From positions 1 through 37,506 of the forward strand of contig JAGVZN010000026.1 of the NCBI GenBank assembly GCA_018302605.1: a stretch of DNA of 37,506 nucleotides, given 5' to 3'. Origin of the DNA: Candidatus Woesearchaeota archaeon. GTDB lineage: Archaea > Nanobdellota > Nanobdellia > Woesearchaeales > GW2011-AR9. The notes under the pieces are model-generated. The model was not told the DNA's origin. It did not search any database and was given only the letters and a program-made list of their open reading frames with translations. Each line of letters begins with the position of its first letter. Within the stretch, counting starts at the first letter, position 1. The translations under genes and the position numbers were made by a program. Of the stretch, positions 1 through 8,889 are shown one piece after another.

Positions 1-926
1 AGAGGCAGGCTTGCCGCAATCTGTCCAACGATCTGGGAGGCGACAGAACTGCCATACATCCCACAGATGGTTAAATCTTGATTCTCAAGATAGGCAAAGA
101 GGAAGCCGGCAGCATAGCCATCACCCGCGCCATTGGTGTTGATCACGGTTGTTGGAACAATCGGAATGGGGAGATCAATCCCCTCTGCCAAGACGCGAGA
201 CCCTCGCTTTCCCAATTTTAAACACACTACCTGGTTGTTGTAAGGATGTTCGGAGAAAGAATCAAATTCTTCCCCGACAGCGGCGGCATATTCTTCCGGA
301 GAGGCAAAAAGAAAGTCAGTAAGATCGAGAATAGCCCGCATCGTTTGGCCATTGCCAATCTTATGACAGGTATGCGGATCAGCGAGATCCAGACTGATCT
401 TAGCGCCTGCTTTTTTGGCTCTTTGAAGATAACTGATGAACTCTTTTTCTTTGCCGACAATCTCATAACAGGAAGTATGGATGATCCTTGCCGCAATCGG
501 TGCTTTGTCTAAATCAAAATGAGGAGCGGCGTTCATCAAGTTGAGAAATGTCCGTTCCCCGTCTTCAGTAATCAGCGTATAACAAACACCGCTGGGATGG
601 GTAGTGGAAAGTTGAGTGTGGTCAGCAACTGCGTACTTGCTGAGCATTTCTCGATATTTCGTAGCGAGATGATCGCCGCCGAGCGAACCGACAAGACCGA
701 CTCTTGCCCCCAAAGCAGCAGCAGAAAAGCCAACATTGGCCGGCGAACCGGCAGGACTTTCGTAGGTTTTAGGAATATCTTTCAGTTTTTCTTCTATCTG
801 TGAACGAAGAGCAGCACGATGTTCTGACCCGCGACGCAGCGCCAAACTAGCGAGGAACTCTGTATTGATACGATAAACCTGATCCGTGATGGCATTGGTA
901 ACAACTAATAGATCTAATTGTTTCAT
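1..926 (-). CDS. PfkB-family carbohydrate/nucleoside kinase, truncated at window edge (C-terminus missing)
   Basis: Minus-strand reading from ATG at 926 (MKQLDLLVVTNAITDQVYRINTEF...) is open to the window edge; contains SPAGSPANVGFSAAALG and the PfkB signature NTNGAGDGYAAGFLFAYL. Confidence 0.85.
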   Translation of the reverse strand, partial: MKQLDLLVVTNAITDQVYRINTEFLASLALRRGSEHRAALRSQIEEKLKDIPKTYESPAGSPANVGFSAAALGARVGLVGSLGGDHLATKYREMLSKYAVADHTQLSTTHPSGVCYTLITEDGERTFLNLMNAAPHFDLDKAPIAARIIHTSCYEIVGKEKEFISYLQRAKKAGAKISLDLADPHTCHKIGNGQTMRAILDLTDFLFASPEEYAAAVGEEFDSFSEHPYNNQVVCLKLGKRGSRVLAEGIDLPIPIVPTTVINTNGAGDGYAAGFLFAYLENQDLTICGMYGSSVASQIVGQIAASLP

Positions 927-1594
927 GGAGACACTTTGTCTACCTGTTGGAGATAGATCTCAATTCTTTCTTTTCCTTTGCCAATATTCACTCTTTTTAA
1001 TCTTACCGGACCTATTTCTCCGCTGGAGCGAACATGCGTCCCGCCGCAGGGCATTTTCCATTCACCGCACGTCCACCAGCGCAGATCTGATTTTGGGTCA
1101 TCATTCTTCATGATGATCAGATGATTTTGGTGGATAAAAGCATTCATCTTCGCCTCTAATGGAGGAATGAGATCATTCAATGGTTTCTCATACAGAAAAT
1201 CCATTCTTGCTTTTTCCGGGGCAATGTTCGAGCCGATGATCTTTACTTTCCCGATAAAGTCTGGGGAGAGATAATACAAGAGGTGAGCCGCGGAATGCAA
1301 ATTACGCAGTTTTCGCCGACGTTCCGGATCAATCTTGATCGTAACAACAGCAGCAACTTTAAATCTCGGTTCTGTTTGCAGTGTATATTCAATATCGATG
1401 ATATTTTCTTTATCACCCTGTTTAATTGCTTCAATAACCGTCATCCCACCGATTGTTCCTTCGTCAGAAGCTTGTCCGCCAGAGAAAGCAAAGAAGATTG
1501 TCTGATCAAGTTTGATTTTCTTCCCGTTGATTTCCGTAACAGTCGCGGTGCATTCTGTTTGATAAGGGTCGTCCCAGAAGAGTTTGGTGGTCAT
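923..1594 (-). CDS. AlaX-like alanyl-tRNA editing protein
   Basis: FSGGQASDEGTI, LHSAAHLL and CGGTHVRSSGEIGPVRL match the HxxxH...C/GGTH zinc-site pattern of AlaRS/AlaX editing domains. Confidence 0.8.
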   Translation of the reverse strand: MTTKLFWDDPYQTECTATVTEINGKKIKLDQTIFFAFSGGQASDEGTIGGMTVIEAIKQGDKENIIDIEYTLQTEPRFKVAAVVTIKIDPERRRKLRNLHSAAHLLYYLSPDFIGKVKIIGSNIAPEKARMDFLYEKPLNDLIPPLEAKMNAFIHQNHLIIMKNDDPKSDLRWWTCGEWKMPCGGTHVRSSGEIGPVRLKRVNIGKGKERIEIYLQQVDKVSP

Positions 1595-1599
1595 TTTCT

Positions 1600-1956
1600 T
1601 TAGAACTGTTCGTATACAATCTTCTTCGCTTTAAAGAAACGCTTTGTGAAACGCACTGCTTTCTTTACGTTAAATTTTTTGCAGGTGTAGATCACTGTTG
1701 AAAAGAACTGAGCATTCCCCCAAACATAAAGAGCAATTCCTGAATCTATCAAAGGTACAAAAGCATCAAAACCCTGATTAATACTCTTTCCTTTATTACT
1801 CGTAGCATGGATCGTCGGCTTTCCATATGTTTTTAATTTCAATTCTTTAGTTATTCCTTTAAAGAAAGCAAGAATCTCTTTCTGATTAATGGGAATAATA
1901 AAAAAACCTTCTATAACTAATCTTTGTCTAGTAATATCTGGAGCAATATTCTTCAT
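1600..1956 (-). CDS. S-adenosylmethionine decarboxylase (SpeD)-like protein
   Basis: Size 118 aa; IDSGIALYVWGNAQFFSTVIYTCKKFNVKKAVRFTKRFFKAKKIV resembles the SpeD core (ES-x-I-x-x-x-x-W...TC...A), with D-S in place of the E-S processing site. Confidence 0.55.
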   Translation of the reverse strand: MKNIAPDITRQRLVIEGFFIIPINQKEILAFFKGITKELKLKTYGKPTIHATSNKGKSINQGFDAFVPLIDSGIALYVWGNAQFFSTVIYTCKKFNVKKAVRFTKRFFKAKKIVYEQF

Positions 1957-1957
1957 T

Positions 1958-2857
1958 CTACATCGCCTCTAATCTCTTGATCCTTTCGTTGATGTCTGGA
2001 TGGGTTGCAAAGAGATGGGTAAATGTTCCTTTCGTCTTGCGGAACGGCGTCGAAATAAACAGATGCGCCGTGGCGCGATTTGCTTTATCCACTAACGGAT
2101 CAGGATCGCTCTTGATCTTGCGCAAAGCATCAGCCAATCCTTGAGGATAGCGGGTAAGCATGGCCCCCGACGCATCGGCAAGAAATTCCCGCTTGCGGGA
2201 GATGGCCAGTTTCATCAATTCGCCGATCAACGGGGAGAGGACGGCTAACAATAGGCCAACGACGATGAGGACGATGGTGATGGATCCGCCTCTCTGCTCA
2301 TCTCTTCTCAAACCGCCCCAGAGGAAACTACGCAAGAGGAAATCAGAAAGCAGGACGGTTATGCCGACCATTACGGAAGCGAGCATCATCACCCGGATGT
2401 CATAATTTTTGATGTGAGATATTTCATGCGCCAGTACGCCTTCTAATTCTAGTTTATCCAACTTCTCTAACAGGCCAGTTGTTACTGCAACAGCAGCATG
2501 CTCAGGATCCCGGCCGGTGGCGAAGGCATTCAGTGCAGAATCATCAATGACATATACTTTAGGCGGTTTAGGTAAACCGGCAGCGATGGAAAGGCCTTCC
2601 ACCGTGTTGATCAGATGAGCATATTTTGGTTTGGTTGCTTCATGCGCCCCGGTCATCGAGAGGATAGCGCCGCTGCCGGCGTAATAACTGAAGAGGAAAT
2701 AAAGTCCGCCAATGATCAAAGCGAGGACAATGCCCCCATACTGATTTCCGTAAAACATCCCGATCAATAGCCCCAAAAAAGTAATCAATACGAAAAAGAA
2801 AAAGACTAATCCATATGTACGCCTGCTATTAGAGGCGATTTCTTCGTACATTCCCAT
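1958..2857 (-). CDS. htpX: HtpX-like M48 membrane metalloprotease
   Basis: HEISHIKNYDIRVM (HExxH), multiple TM segments, LADASGAMLTRYPQGLADAL, C-terminal LFATHPDINERIKRLEAM. Confidence 0.93.
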   Translation of the reverse strand: MGMYEEIASNSRRTYGLVFFFFVLITFLGLLIGMFYGNQYGGIVLALIIGGLYFLFSYYAGSGAILSMTGAHEATKPKYAHLINTVEGLSIAAGLPKPPKVYVIDDSALNAFATGRDPEHAAVAVTTGLLEKLDKLELEGVLAHEISHIKNYDIRVMMLASVMVGITVLLSDFLLRSFLWGGLRRDEQRGGSITIVLIVVGLLLAVLSPLIGELMKLAISRKREFLADASGAMLTRYPQGLADALRKIKSDPDPLVDKANRATAHLFISTPFRKTKGTFTHLFATHPDINERIKRLEAM

Positions 2858-2877
2858 TGAATTTAGAATTCCCTCAT

Positions 2878-3423
2878 CTAAAATTCTACTTTGATGTTCT
2901 TCTTTTCTTCTTTGCCTGCTTCAAAGAATTGTTCTGACTTAAAACTAAACATCCTAGCAAACAGATTTTTGGGGAAGACCTGCAAAGCTTCGTTGTAAAG
3001 CATTACGGAATCGTTGTAGAATTGGCGGGAATAGGCAATCTTACTTTCTGTCCCGGACAATTCTTCCTGCAAGTGCATGAAGTTTTCGTTGGCTTTAAGC
3101 TGTGGATAGTTTTCCGCAACGGCAAAGATCGATTTCAATGCTTCAGTGATCTGATTTGATGCTTTAGCTTTGTCTTTGGGGGAGCCGGAGATCAACGATG
3201 TCCGCGCTTTGGTTACTTCTTCTAAGACACCTTTCTCATGTTTCATGTAACCTTTGACCGCATTGATCAGGTTGGGAATGAGATCATATCTTCGTTTCAG
3301 CTGGACATCGATCTGTGACCAGGCATTTTTGACGCGCATGCGCAGCCGAATCAGACTGTTATAGATGTAGATAACCAGTAAAATGACGACGACGACAACG
3401 ACTATAACCCATGTTGCAACCAT
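2878..3423 (-). CDS. lemA: LemA family protein
   Basis: N-terminal TM followed by [54 protein letters not shown]; adjacent to htpX. Confidence 0.93.
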   Translation of the reverse strand: MVATWVIVVVVVVILLVIYIYNSLIRLRMRVKNAWSQIDVQLKRRYDLIPNLINAVKGYMKHEKGVLEEVTKARTSLISGSPKDKAKASNQITEALKSIFAVAENYPQLKANENFMHLQEELSGTESKIAYSRQFYNDSVMLYNEALQVFPKNLFARMFSFKSEQFFEAGKEEKKNIKVEF

Positions 3424-3503
3424 ATTTTTTAACCCCCGTTTCTAATAATAATCTTTATTTTCTTCATTTTATTTTATCTCTTTAAAAGCTTTATGGAGGA
3501 TTT

Positions 3504-3666
3504 GGCTTAGTAGAAAAATTCCTCCTGGCCATTGACCGCGGCGAAAACAGGTTGCGTTTAAGGTCGCAGAACAGACCAGTCAATCTTATTGTTTTCGCAC
3601 CTGTTCCTGTATATTTCTTCCCACGGTCAATCTTCAGGCCAGGCGGACGACTTTTTCTACTAAGCC
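3504..3666 (-). mobile_element. Family A hairpin MITE-like element, copy A1 (163 bp)
   Basis: 15-bp perfect terminal inverted repeat GGCTTAGTAGAAAAA/TTTTTCTACTAAGCC; perfect 9-bp flanking direct repeat GGAGGATTT (3495-3503 and 3667-3675); reverse complement closely matches copies at 18330-18420 and 33274-33444. Confidence 0.9.
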
Positions 3667-3697
3667 GGAGGATTTGGGCTGTGATATCTAGCATACC

Positions 3698-3873
3698 GTA
3701 TGTATTAAGTTAAGTCTGTGCGGGCAGGGTCAAGATGGTCTGCCGAGCGTTGGCTTTGAGCAGGAGATGCAGAGTCTCGCTCATCCTCGAGAATATTTTT
3801 AGAGAGAAATTGAACCCCTTTTCTGAGCGAGACGAGGCAGACTGACCTGCCCAAGCACAGACTTAATACGTAC
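3698..3873 (-). mobile_element. Family B hairpin MITE-like element, copy B1 (176 bp)
   Basis: Ends GTATGTATTAAG/CTTAATACGTAC; flanked by 8-bp direct repeat AGCATACC (3690-3697 and 3874-3881); reverse complement matches B2 at 22869-23044, same length. Confidence 0.9.
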
Positions 3874-3928
3874 AGCATACCGTAACTTATATAAACATTC
3901 AAAATATCTCTAAAGCGAGGCTGATAGA

Positions 3929-4807
3929 TTGGTATTAGAACATCTTTTCCCGGAAGACTGGCTGGAAAAACGAGGAGTGTATGCTTTCATCCTTGGTGCA
4001 ATCTACGCCGTGGTGGGGGTATTAGTTGCCTCCGTCCTTTTTCCAAAAGATCCCGCTTTAGTGGGAGTAGCTTTGACTTCTATGCTCATCCTTCCGGAGA
4101 TGTACAAGATTTTCTCGTATCAGGAACGAAAGCAAAGTTTGGAACAGAAGACGACATTTCTCTCGCTCTGGAAGAATGATATTGAGATCGTGCGGATTTA
4201 TGTTTTTCTGTTCTTAGGAGTCATTCTGGTTTATTCCCTGGGGACAATCCTTCTTCCCAGCATCCAGACGAACGAGTTGTTTCGGGAGCAGCTGGAGATC
4301 CGCTTTGGAGAGGGGTTTGCCGGACATGCTATCTCGGGAGGTCTTTTTGAAAGCGGCCTCTTTGTTGAGCTGTTGAGTAATAATTTACTGGTGATGATCG
4401 CCTGTTTCATCATGGCGCTGCTTACGGGAGACGGAGCAATCTTCCTGATTATCTGGAATGCGTCGGTGTGGGGGACGATCTTTGGAATTACGGCAAAGAA
4501 TGCCGCTTCTTTTTCTGGGGCAAACGTGGTTTACATCTTTGGAATTGTCATGCTCATCGTGTTCCCGCACATGATCATCGAGGGGATCTCTTATTTTCTG
4601 GCGGCGATCGCCGGCTCGGTGATTTCCAAAGATGTCATTCTGGAGAAATTTGCTTCCGATCGTTTTTTCCGGGTATTTGGCTTTAATCTTTATCTGATTG
4701 TGATTGCTTTGCTCTTTTTGCTCTTGGGAGCGGGGGTAGAGGCATTTGTCTTGGAAAACGTTGATATTTACAGTGAGATTGTCCGACAGAGCCTCCTTTC
4801 GTTTTGA
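3929..4807 (+). CDS. Stage II sporulation protein M (SpoIIM/DUF95)-like membrane protein
   Basis: Multi-TM; GDGAIFLIIWNASVWGTIFG and FPHMIIEGISYFLAAIAGSVIS typical of the SpoIIM/DUF95 family; TTG start. Confidence 0.8.
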   Translation: MVLEHLFPEDWLEKRGVYAFILGAIYAVVGVLVASVLFPKDPALVGVALTSMLILPEMYKIFSYQERKQSLEQKTTFLSLWKNDIEIVRIYVFLFLGVILVYSLGTILLPSIQTNELFREQLEIRFGEGFAGHAISGGLFESGLFVELLSNNLLVMIACFIMALLTGDGAIFLIIWNASVWGTIFGITAKNAASFSGANVVYIFGIVMLIVFPHMIIEGISYFLAAIAGSVISKDVILEKFASDRFFRVFGFNLYLIVIALLFLLLGAGVEAFVLENVDIYSEIVRQSLLSF

Positions 4808-4826
4808 TCAGAAGAGATATTCCAAC

Positions 4827-5648
4827 CTATTCTTTTTGATGCGGTTTACAGGTATCATAAAAATCACATTTCCCCGTCGACCATTTGCAGAGGGGAGTTA
4901 TCGTCTTGGGATAGTCGCCCATTTCTTCCGTGCGACAAGTGTGCTGGTGAATCCCTTCAATTTCTGTTTTAGCAAGGTTCAATAACTGTTCATCTACCGG
5001 TAAAAACTTGAGTTTATGACGAAGAAAAAAGATGCCTACTTTGGAAGGCATCTTTCCGTGCTTTTCAAAATAGAGCAGAGAATAGATTGCCAGCTGCAGC
5101 CGGATGCTCTCTTTCATCTCAAAAGTAGCATTTGTCTTATAATCAATAATATGAACTTCGTCATCAACATGATGGATCGCATCGATAAAGCCGCGCACGG
5201 AATGCTCTTTGGAAGTATATTCCTGTTCACGGACAGGAGTCAGCTCGAGAAATGCTTCCTGGACGGAAAGATTTTTTTTCTTTGTCAGAGAAGAGAGATC
5301 TTCTACGAAGTGATTTGTCCAGTTCATCAGCATGAGCATCGTCTCTTCGAAATAAAATCGCTCCTGATCTGGGCTCAGGGAAAGCTGATTCAATTGATTC
5401 TGTGCTTTTTTCCAGTAATGGAGGAAAAATGTCTGGATGCTTTCTTTACATTTCCGCGCAAAATTCTCTTCCGTCAATGCGGAGGTATCCAGATTATAAA
5501 AGTTTTCCAGCGTGGAATGGGCAATGTTTCCCCGCACTTGATGAATATTTGATTGGGTAGGCAGTTTTTCAATGTATTGATAATAATATTTACGTTTGCA
5601 CTGCTTGAATGTATTGATGGATGATGGTGATTCTACTCTCTTTGCCAT
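4827..5648 (-). CDS. PD-(D/E)XK nuclease, RecB/Cas4-like
   Basis: SPSSINTFKQCKRKYYYQYIEKLP, RGNIAHSTLENFY, HIIDYKTN motifs; C-terminal C-K-W-S-T-G-K-C-x5-C cysteines suggest an Fe-S cluster. Confidence 0.8.
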   Translation of the reverse strand: MAKRVESPSSINTFKQCKRKYYYQYIEKLPTQSNIHQVRGNIAHSTLENFYNLDTSALTEENFARKCKESIQTFFLHYWKKAQNQLNQLSLSPDQERFYFEETMLMLMNWTNHFVEDLSSLTKKKNLSVQEAFLELTPVREQEYTSKEHSVRGFIDAIHHVDDEVHIIDYKTNATFEMKESIRLQLAIYSLLYFEKHGKMPSKVGIFFLRHKLKFLPVDEQLLNLAKTEIEGIHQHTCRTEEMGDYPKTITPLCKWSTGKCDFYDTCKPHQKE

Positions 5649-5762
5649 GTATCGCCTCTTTGGTTCAGAAAAAGGTTTAGGGGTTTGTTTATATGTTTTA
5701 TTGTGATGGATGTTTGTAAATCTGCATAATCTTAATAAAATGCGGACTTTTTTGACAAGATA

Positions 5763-6296
5763 ATGAAACCAAACCTCCTGACGACGATCCGCTTCATCTC
5801 TCTCTTTTTGGTAATTGCAGCAGATTCTACCCGATTCTACTACCTTGCCCTGACCTTTCTGTTCTTTGGCTTTTGCACCGATTACCTCGACGGGCTGGTC
5901 GCTCGAAAATACAAAAAAGGATCAGAGATTGGAATTTATTACGATCATTTCGTGGATAAAATCTTTGTTCATCTCCTCCTTGTATACTATCTCTCGCAGA
6001 ATCTGCTTGGTTTCTGGGTCGTGGCACTGCTCATCCTGCGGGATTATCTGGCCTTGGGATTCCGGCAGTATGCCCTCTCCCAGCAGACGAATATCGCCAG
6101 TGTCCGGTCAGGAAAGATCAAGTTAGTTGCGCAGGGGATGTTCTTGATGTTCATCGCGCTAGGAAGAATATTACCTTTTCCGGCAACAATCGTGGAGAAA
6201 ATAGGCATCGTCATCGTCATCTGGTCGTTTGGATCATTAGTTGATATGGGCTGGAAAAATAAAGCTATCCTGAAGAGATTGTGGAAAGAGTTTTGA
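5763..6296 (+). CDS. CDP-alcohol phosphatidyltransferase
   Basis: DYLDGLVARKYKKGSEIGIYYDHFVDK matches the D-x2-D-G-x2-A-R-x8-G-x3-D-x3-D signature. Confidence 0.92.
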   Translation: MKPNLLTTIRFISLFLVIAADSTRFYYLALTFLFFGFCTDYLDGLVARKYKKGSEIGIYYDHFVDKIFVHLLLVYYLSQNLLGFWVVALLILRDYLALGFRQYALSQQTNIASVRSGKIKLVAQGMFLMFIALGRILPFPATIVEKIGIVIVIWSFGSLVDMGWKNKAILKRLWKEF

Positions 6297-6372
6297 TTCT
6301 TTACGATAGAATATACTTGCAATCAGAAAGTCAACATGACACAGAAAGTCAAAATGATATTTTGGTCTTTTA

Positions 6373-7062
6373 TCACTCTTTTCTCTTCTCCTCAAACGCT
6401 CTGGGATTCTTCAAGATGTCTGGCCGCATCCGTAAATTTAAGATTGTTCTACTGCCAATTAAAGGAGATAAAACCTCATGGATAGTTTGTTCACCAGTTC
6501 CAAAGCCAGGCGCTCTGAGGAGGAGAAGAGTGCCTGACTGGGTTAGAAATTGATCGGTCTGTCCAAGCTTCGTATAATCATCAGGATTATCTAATGGGTC
6601 ATAGATACGGACGAGCGCAGAACCACTGATGGTAATGGTAGCAGAGAGAAGCTGATCATTTCTCCGATCACGATGGGGAGAAATCCAATCATGACTATCT
6701 CGATATCTTTGATAGCCAGCTTCGGTAGGACACCAATTTTCAAGTTCTGGATAGCACGGGATTAAATTACCAACATCATGAGCCAGTGATCGTGTTACTT
6801 CAGTTGCGATTGGAATTTCTGGGTGTCCAACAGGGAAATAAGCCCGTTGATGTAATTGCTGTACTTCCCGAAGAGTTCCTGCATTTATCGGATAATTGAC
6901 ATGGTCGCCTTCCTCAAGATTGATCTGTCCGATTTCTGTTTGCATGAGGCTGCAAAAGTAAGGGCTGATTGCTCCAGAAGCGAAGAAATAACCAACTTCA
7001 CAAGTTTCGGCAAGGGCTCGTTCCAGATTAAAACCATCTCCCAACAATTTTCGAGTCATCAT
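6373..7062 (-). CDS. 2OG-Fe(II) oxygenase-like (double-stranded beta-helix) protein
   Basis: WISPHRDRRNDQLLSATITI (HxD) and TIHEVLSPLIGSRTILNLRMR (distal H and R) pattern. Confidence 0.65.
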   Translation of the reverse strand: MMTRKLLGDGFNLERALAETCEVGYFFASGAISPYFCSLMQTEIGQINLEEGDHVNYPINAGTLREVQQLHQRAYFPVGHPEIPIATEVTRSLAHDVGNLIPCYPELENWCPTEAGYQRYRDSHDWISPHRDRRNDQLLSATITISGSALVRIYDPLDNPDDYTKLGQTDQFLTQSGTLLLLRAPGFGTGEQTIHEVLSPLIGSRTILNLRMRPDILKNPRAFEEKRKE

Positions 7063-7148
7063 TTATCCGTAGAGGGATTAATAGATATAAAAATATCGTA
7101 GCTGAGAAAGCAATCATTTTTAAAGAAGCAGCCTTTTTTATCAGATAA

Positions 7149-7469
7149 ATGTCTAGACCAAACGAAGAAGAACAGCAAGTGATCCGGGTGCGCATCCCGC
7201 AAGGAAAAGAAGTTCTGGGGATTGTCCAGCAGCGTCTGGGAGGAAGCCGGATGCGTGTTCTCTGTCTGGATGGGAAAGAACGAATCTGCCGCATCCCAGG
7301 AAGCCTGCGCCGGGCTTTATGGGTGCGGGAGAATGATGTAGTTATCATCGAGCCTTGGGAATTGGGCGGTGATGAAAAAGGCGATGTTGTCTATAAGTAT
7401 CGGGGAAAAGCTGAAGTTGACTTCTTGCGGAAGAGAGGATATTTGAAGAATTTAGAAGAGGAGTTTTAG
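7149..7469 (+). CDS. eif1A: Translation initiation factor aIF1A
   Basis: VIRVRIPQGKEVLGIVQQRLGGSRMRVLCLDGKERICRIPGSLRRALWVRENDVVIIEPWE. Confidence 0.95.
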   Translation: MSRPNEEEQQVIRVRIPQGKEVLGIVQQRLGGSRMRVLCLDGKERICRIPGSLRRALWVRENDVVIIEPWELGGDEKGDVVYKYRGKAEVDFLRKRGYLKNLEEEF

Positions 7470-7563
7470 AGCTGGCCATTGGCCAATGATATATCCTCTA
7501 TATTCAAGAACAGCGTCCAGCACAGCGAAATGCTTAAATAGAATTTTTCTTCCTACGTAGAGT

Positions 7564-8190
7564 ATGACACCACACAATCACGCTTGGAAATTAACGAGTT
7601 ATGCCGTCCTGTTTGTTTTGCTTTTTTTCGGTCTGCTGCAGGTTACCCTGCAAGCGAGAGGGAAAGTCTTTGCTTTGGAAGCGTTGGGGGCTCTTGTCCT
7701 CGCGCTCTTTGTATTTGCGGGGGGTCTCACCTACGATAAAGGCAAGGGTGAAAAGCTTTTTTTTGCTGTGTTTGTCCTGGTCATCGCCAATCTGCTGTTT
7801 TTGCGCGCGTTTACCGGTGATTTGTATGTAGTCATGCTGCTCTTTGCGCTGGTTGGAGTTGCTTTGGGCTTCCCCCGAAGATGCGCGCCTCGCTGCTACG
7901 ACGATGACAGAAAGACAGAAGAACCGCATAGTGTTGTCTTTGATCCCGCAAAGAATGGAGAGGAGAAAAAGGTGGGTGAAAAAGGAAAAATGGAGCAGGA
8001 AGTAAAGACAGAAACCAAGAACACGGCGACGTTTAGTCCCGGAAAATATGTCGCCAGTTCCAAAAGCAACGTCTTTCATGAAGCAAGATGCGATTGGGCG
8101 AAGAAAGTAAGCAAGACCCACCAGCTATGGTTTTCCTCCAAGAAAGAAGCAGAAGAGAAGAAATACAAGCCCCATGGCTGCGTGAATTGA
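7564..8190 (+). CDS. Membrane protein with C-terminal Ada-type/nuclease-associated Cys motif domain
   Basis: N-terminal hydrophobic helices; C-terminus KYVASSKSNVFHEARCDWAKKV...WFSSKKEAEEKKYKPHGCVN. Confidence 0.6.
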   Translation: MTPHNHAWKLTSYAVLFVLLFFGLLQVTLQARGKVFALEALGALVLALFVFAGGLTYDKGKGEKLFFAVFVLVIANLLFLRAFTGDLYVVMLLFALVGVALGFPRRCAPRCYDDDRKTEEPHSVVFDPAKNGEEKKVGEKGKMEQEVKTETKNTATFSPGKYVASSKSNVFHEARCDWAKKVSKTHQLWFSSKKEAEEKKYKPHGCVN

Positions 8191-8214
8191 TTATTATCTT
8201 TGATTTTATTCTCA

Positions 8215-8856
8215 TTAATTTTTCATCGCGATGATGAACATCCAGTTCTTGTCTTTTTCTTCATGGTCTGTTACAAAAGAGATTTTCTGGATTGAGAATC
8301 CCGCCTGCATGACGGACTGCCTGAATTCATCCTCCGTAAAACGCTTGCGAAAGCGAAGATATTTTCCATTGAAATTATTTTTGAGAGCAAGATACCCTTC
8401 CGGATGATGATGGATAGTCGTGGAGAGATAGATTACCCCTTGAGGGATAAGAAGTGAATATATTTTCTTCAGCAGAGTAGGAATTTCTACACTCGGGAAG
8501 AGATGGATAAAAGCAATGCCAATAATCGCTGAATACTGCTTGGAACCAAAATCGTGAGACAGAAATTCATCGACGATCATCTTTAATCGAGGCGCCGTGT
8601 TGAGTGCGACAGCAGCCATCGCCGGAGATAGTTCTATCGCAGAAACATCAAAACCATGTTCGAGGAGCGATTTTGCGACCTGACCATTCCCCGGGCCTAA
8701 TTCTAGGATGGATGTTTTTTGATGATCACTGAGGAGAAAAGAACAAAATTCAGCAACAATCTTTTCAGTGTTAATTGTACGGGTTGAATTTTTCTTTTCA
8801 AATTCTACAGCTGCAGTATCGTAAGCTTGTTTGTTTAAAGAGAGATAATCGTCCAT
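8215..8856 (-). CDS. SAM-dependent class I methyltransferase
   Basis: SILELGPGNGQVAKSLLEHGFDVSAIELSPAMAAVA motif I and following strand/helix order. Confidence 0.85.
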   Translation of the reverse strand: MDDYLSLNKQAYDTAAVEFEKKNSTRTINTEKIVAEFCSFLLSDHQKTSILELGPGNGQVAKSLLEHGFDVSAIELSPAMAAVALNTAPRLKMIVDEFLSHDFGSKQYSAIIGIAFIHLFPSVEIPTLLKKIYSLLIPQGVIYLSTTIHHHPEGYLALKNNFNGKYLRFRKRFTEDEFRQSVMQAGFSIQKISFVTDHEEKDKNWMFIIAMKN

Positions 8857-8889
8857 ACTGTCAATTTAGAGAACATCTTATTTTAAAGA

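Noticed and set aside
3491-3902. ORFs 3491..3694 and 3705..3902 on the minus strand
   Set aside because: They lie inside MITE-like elements A1 and B1; length arises from hairpin sequence, no domain and no plausible start context.
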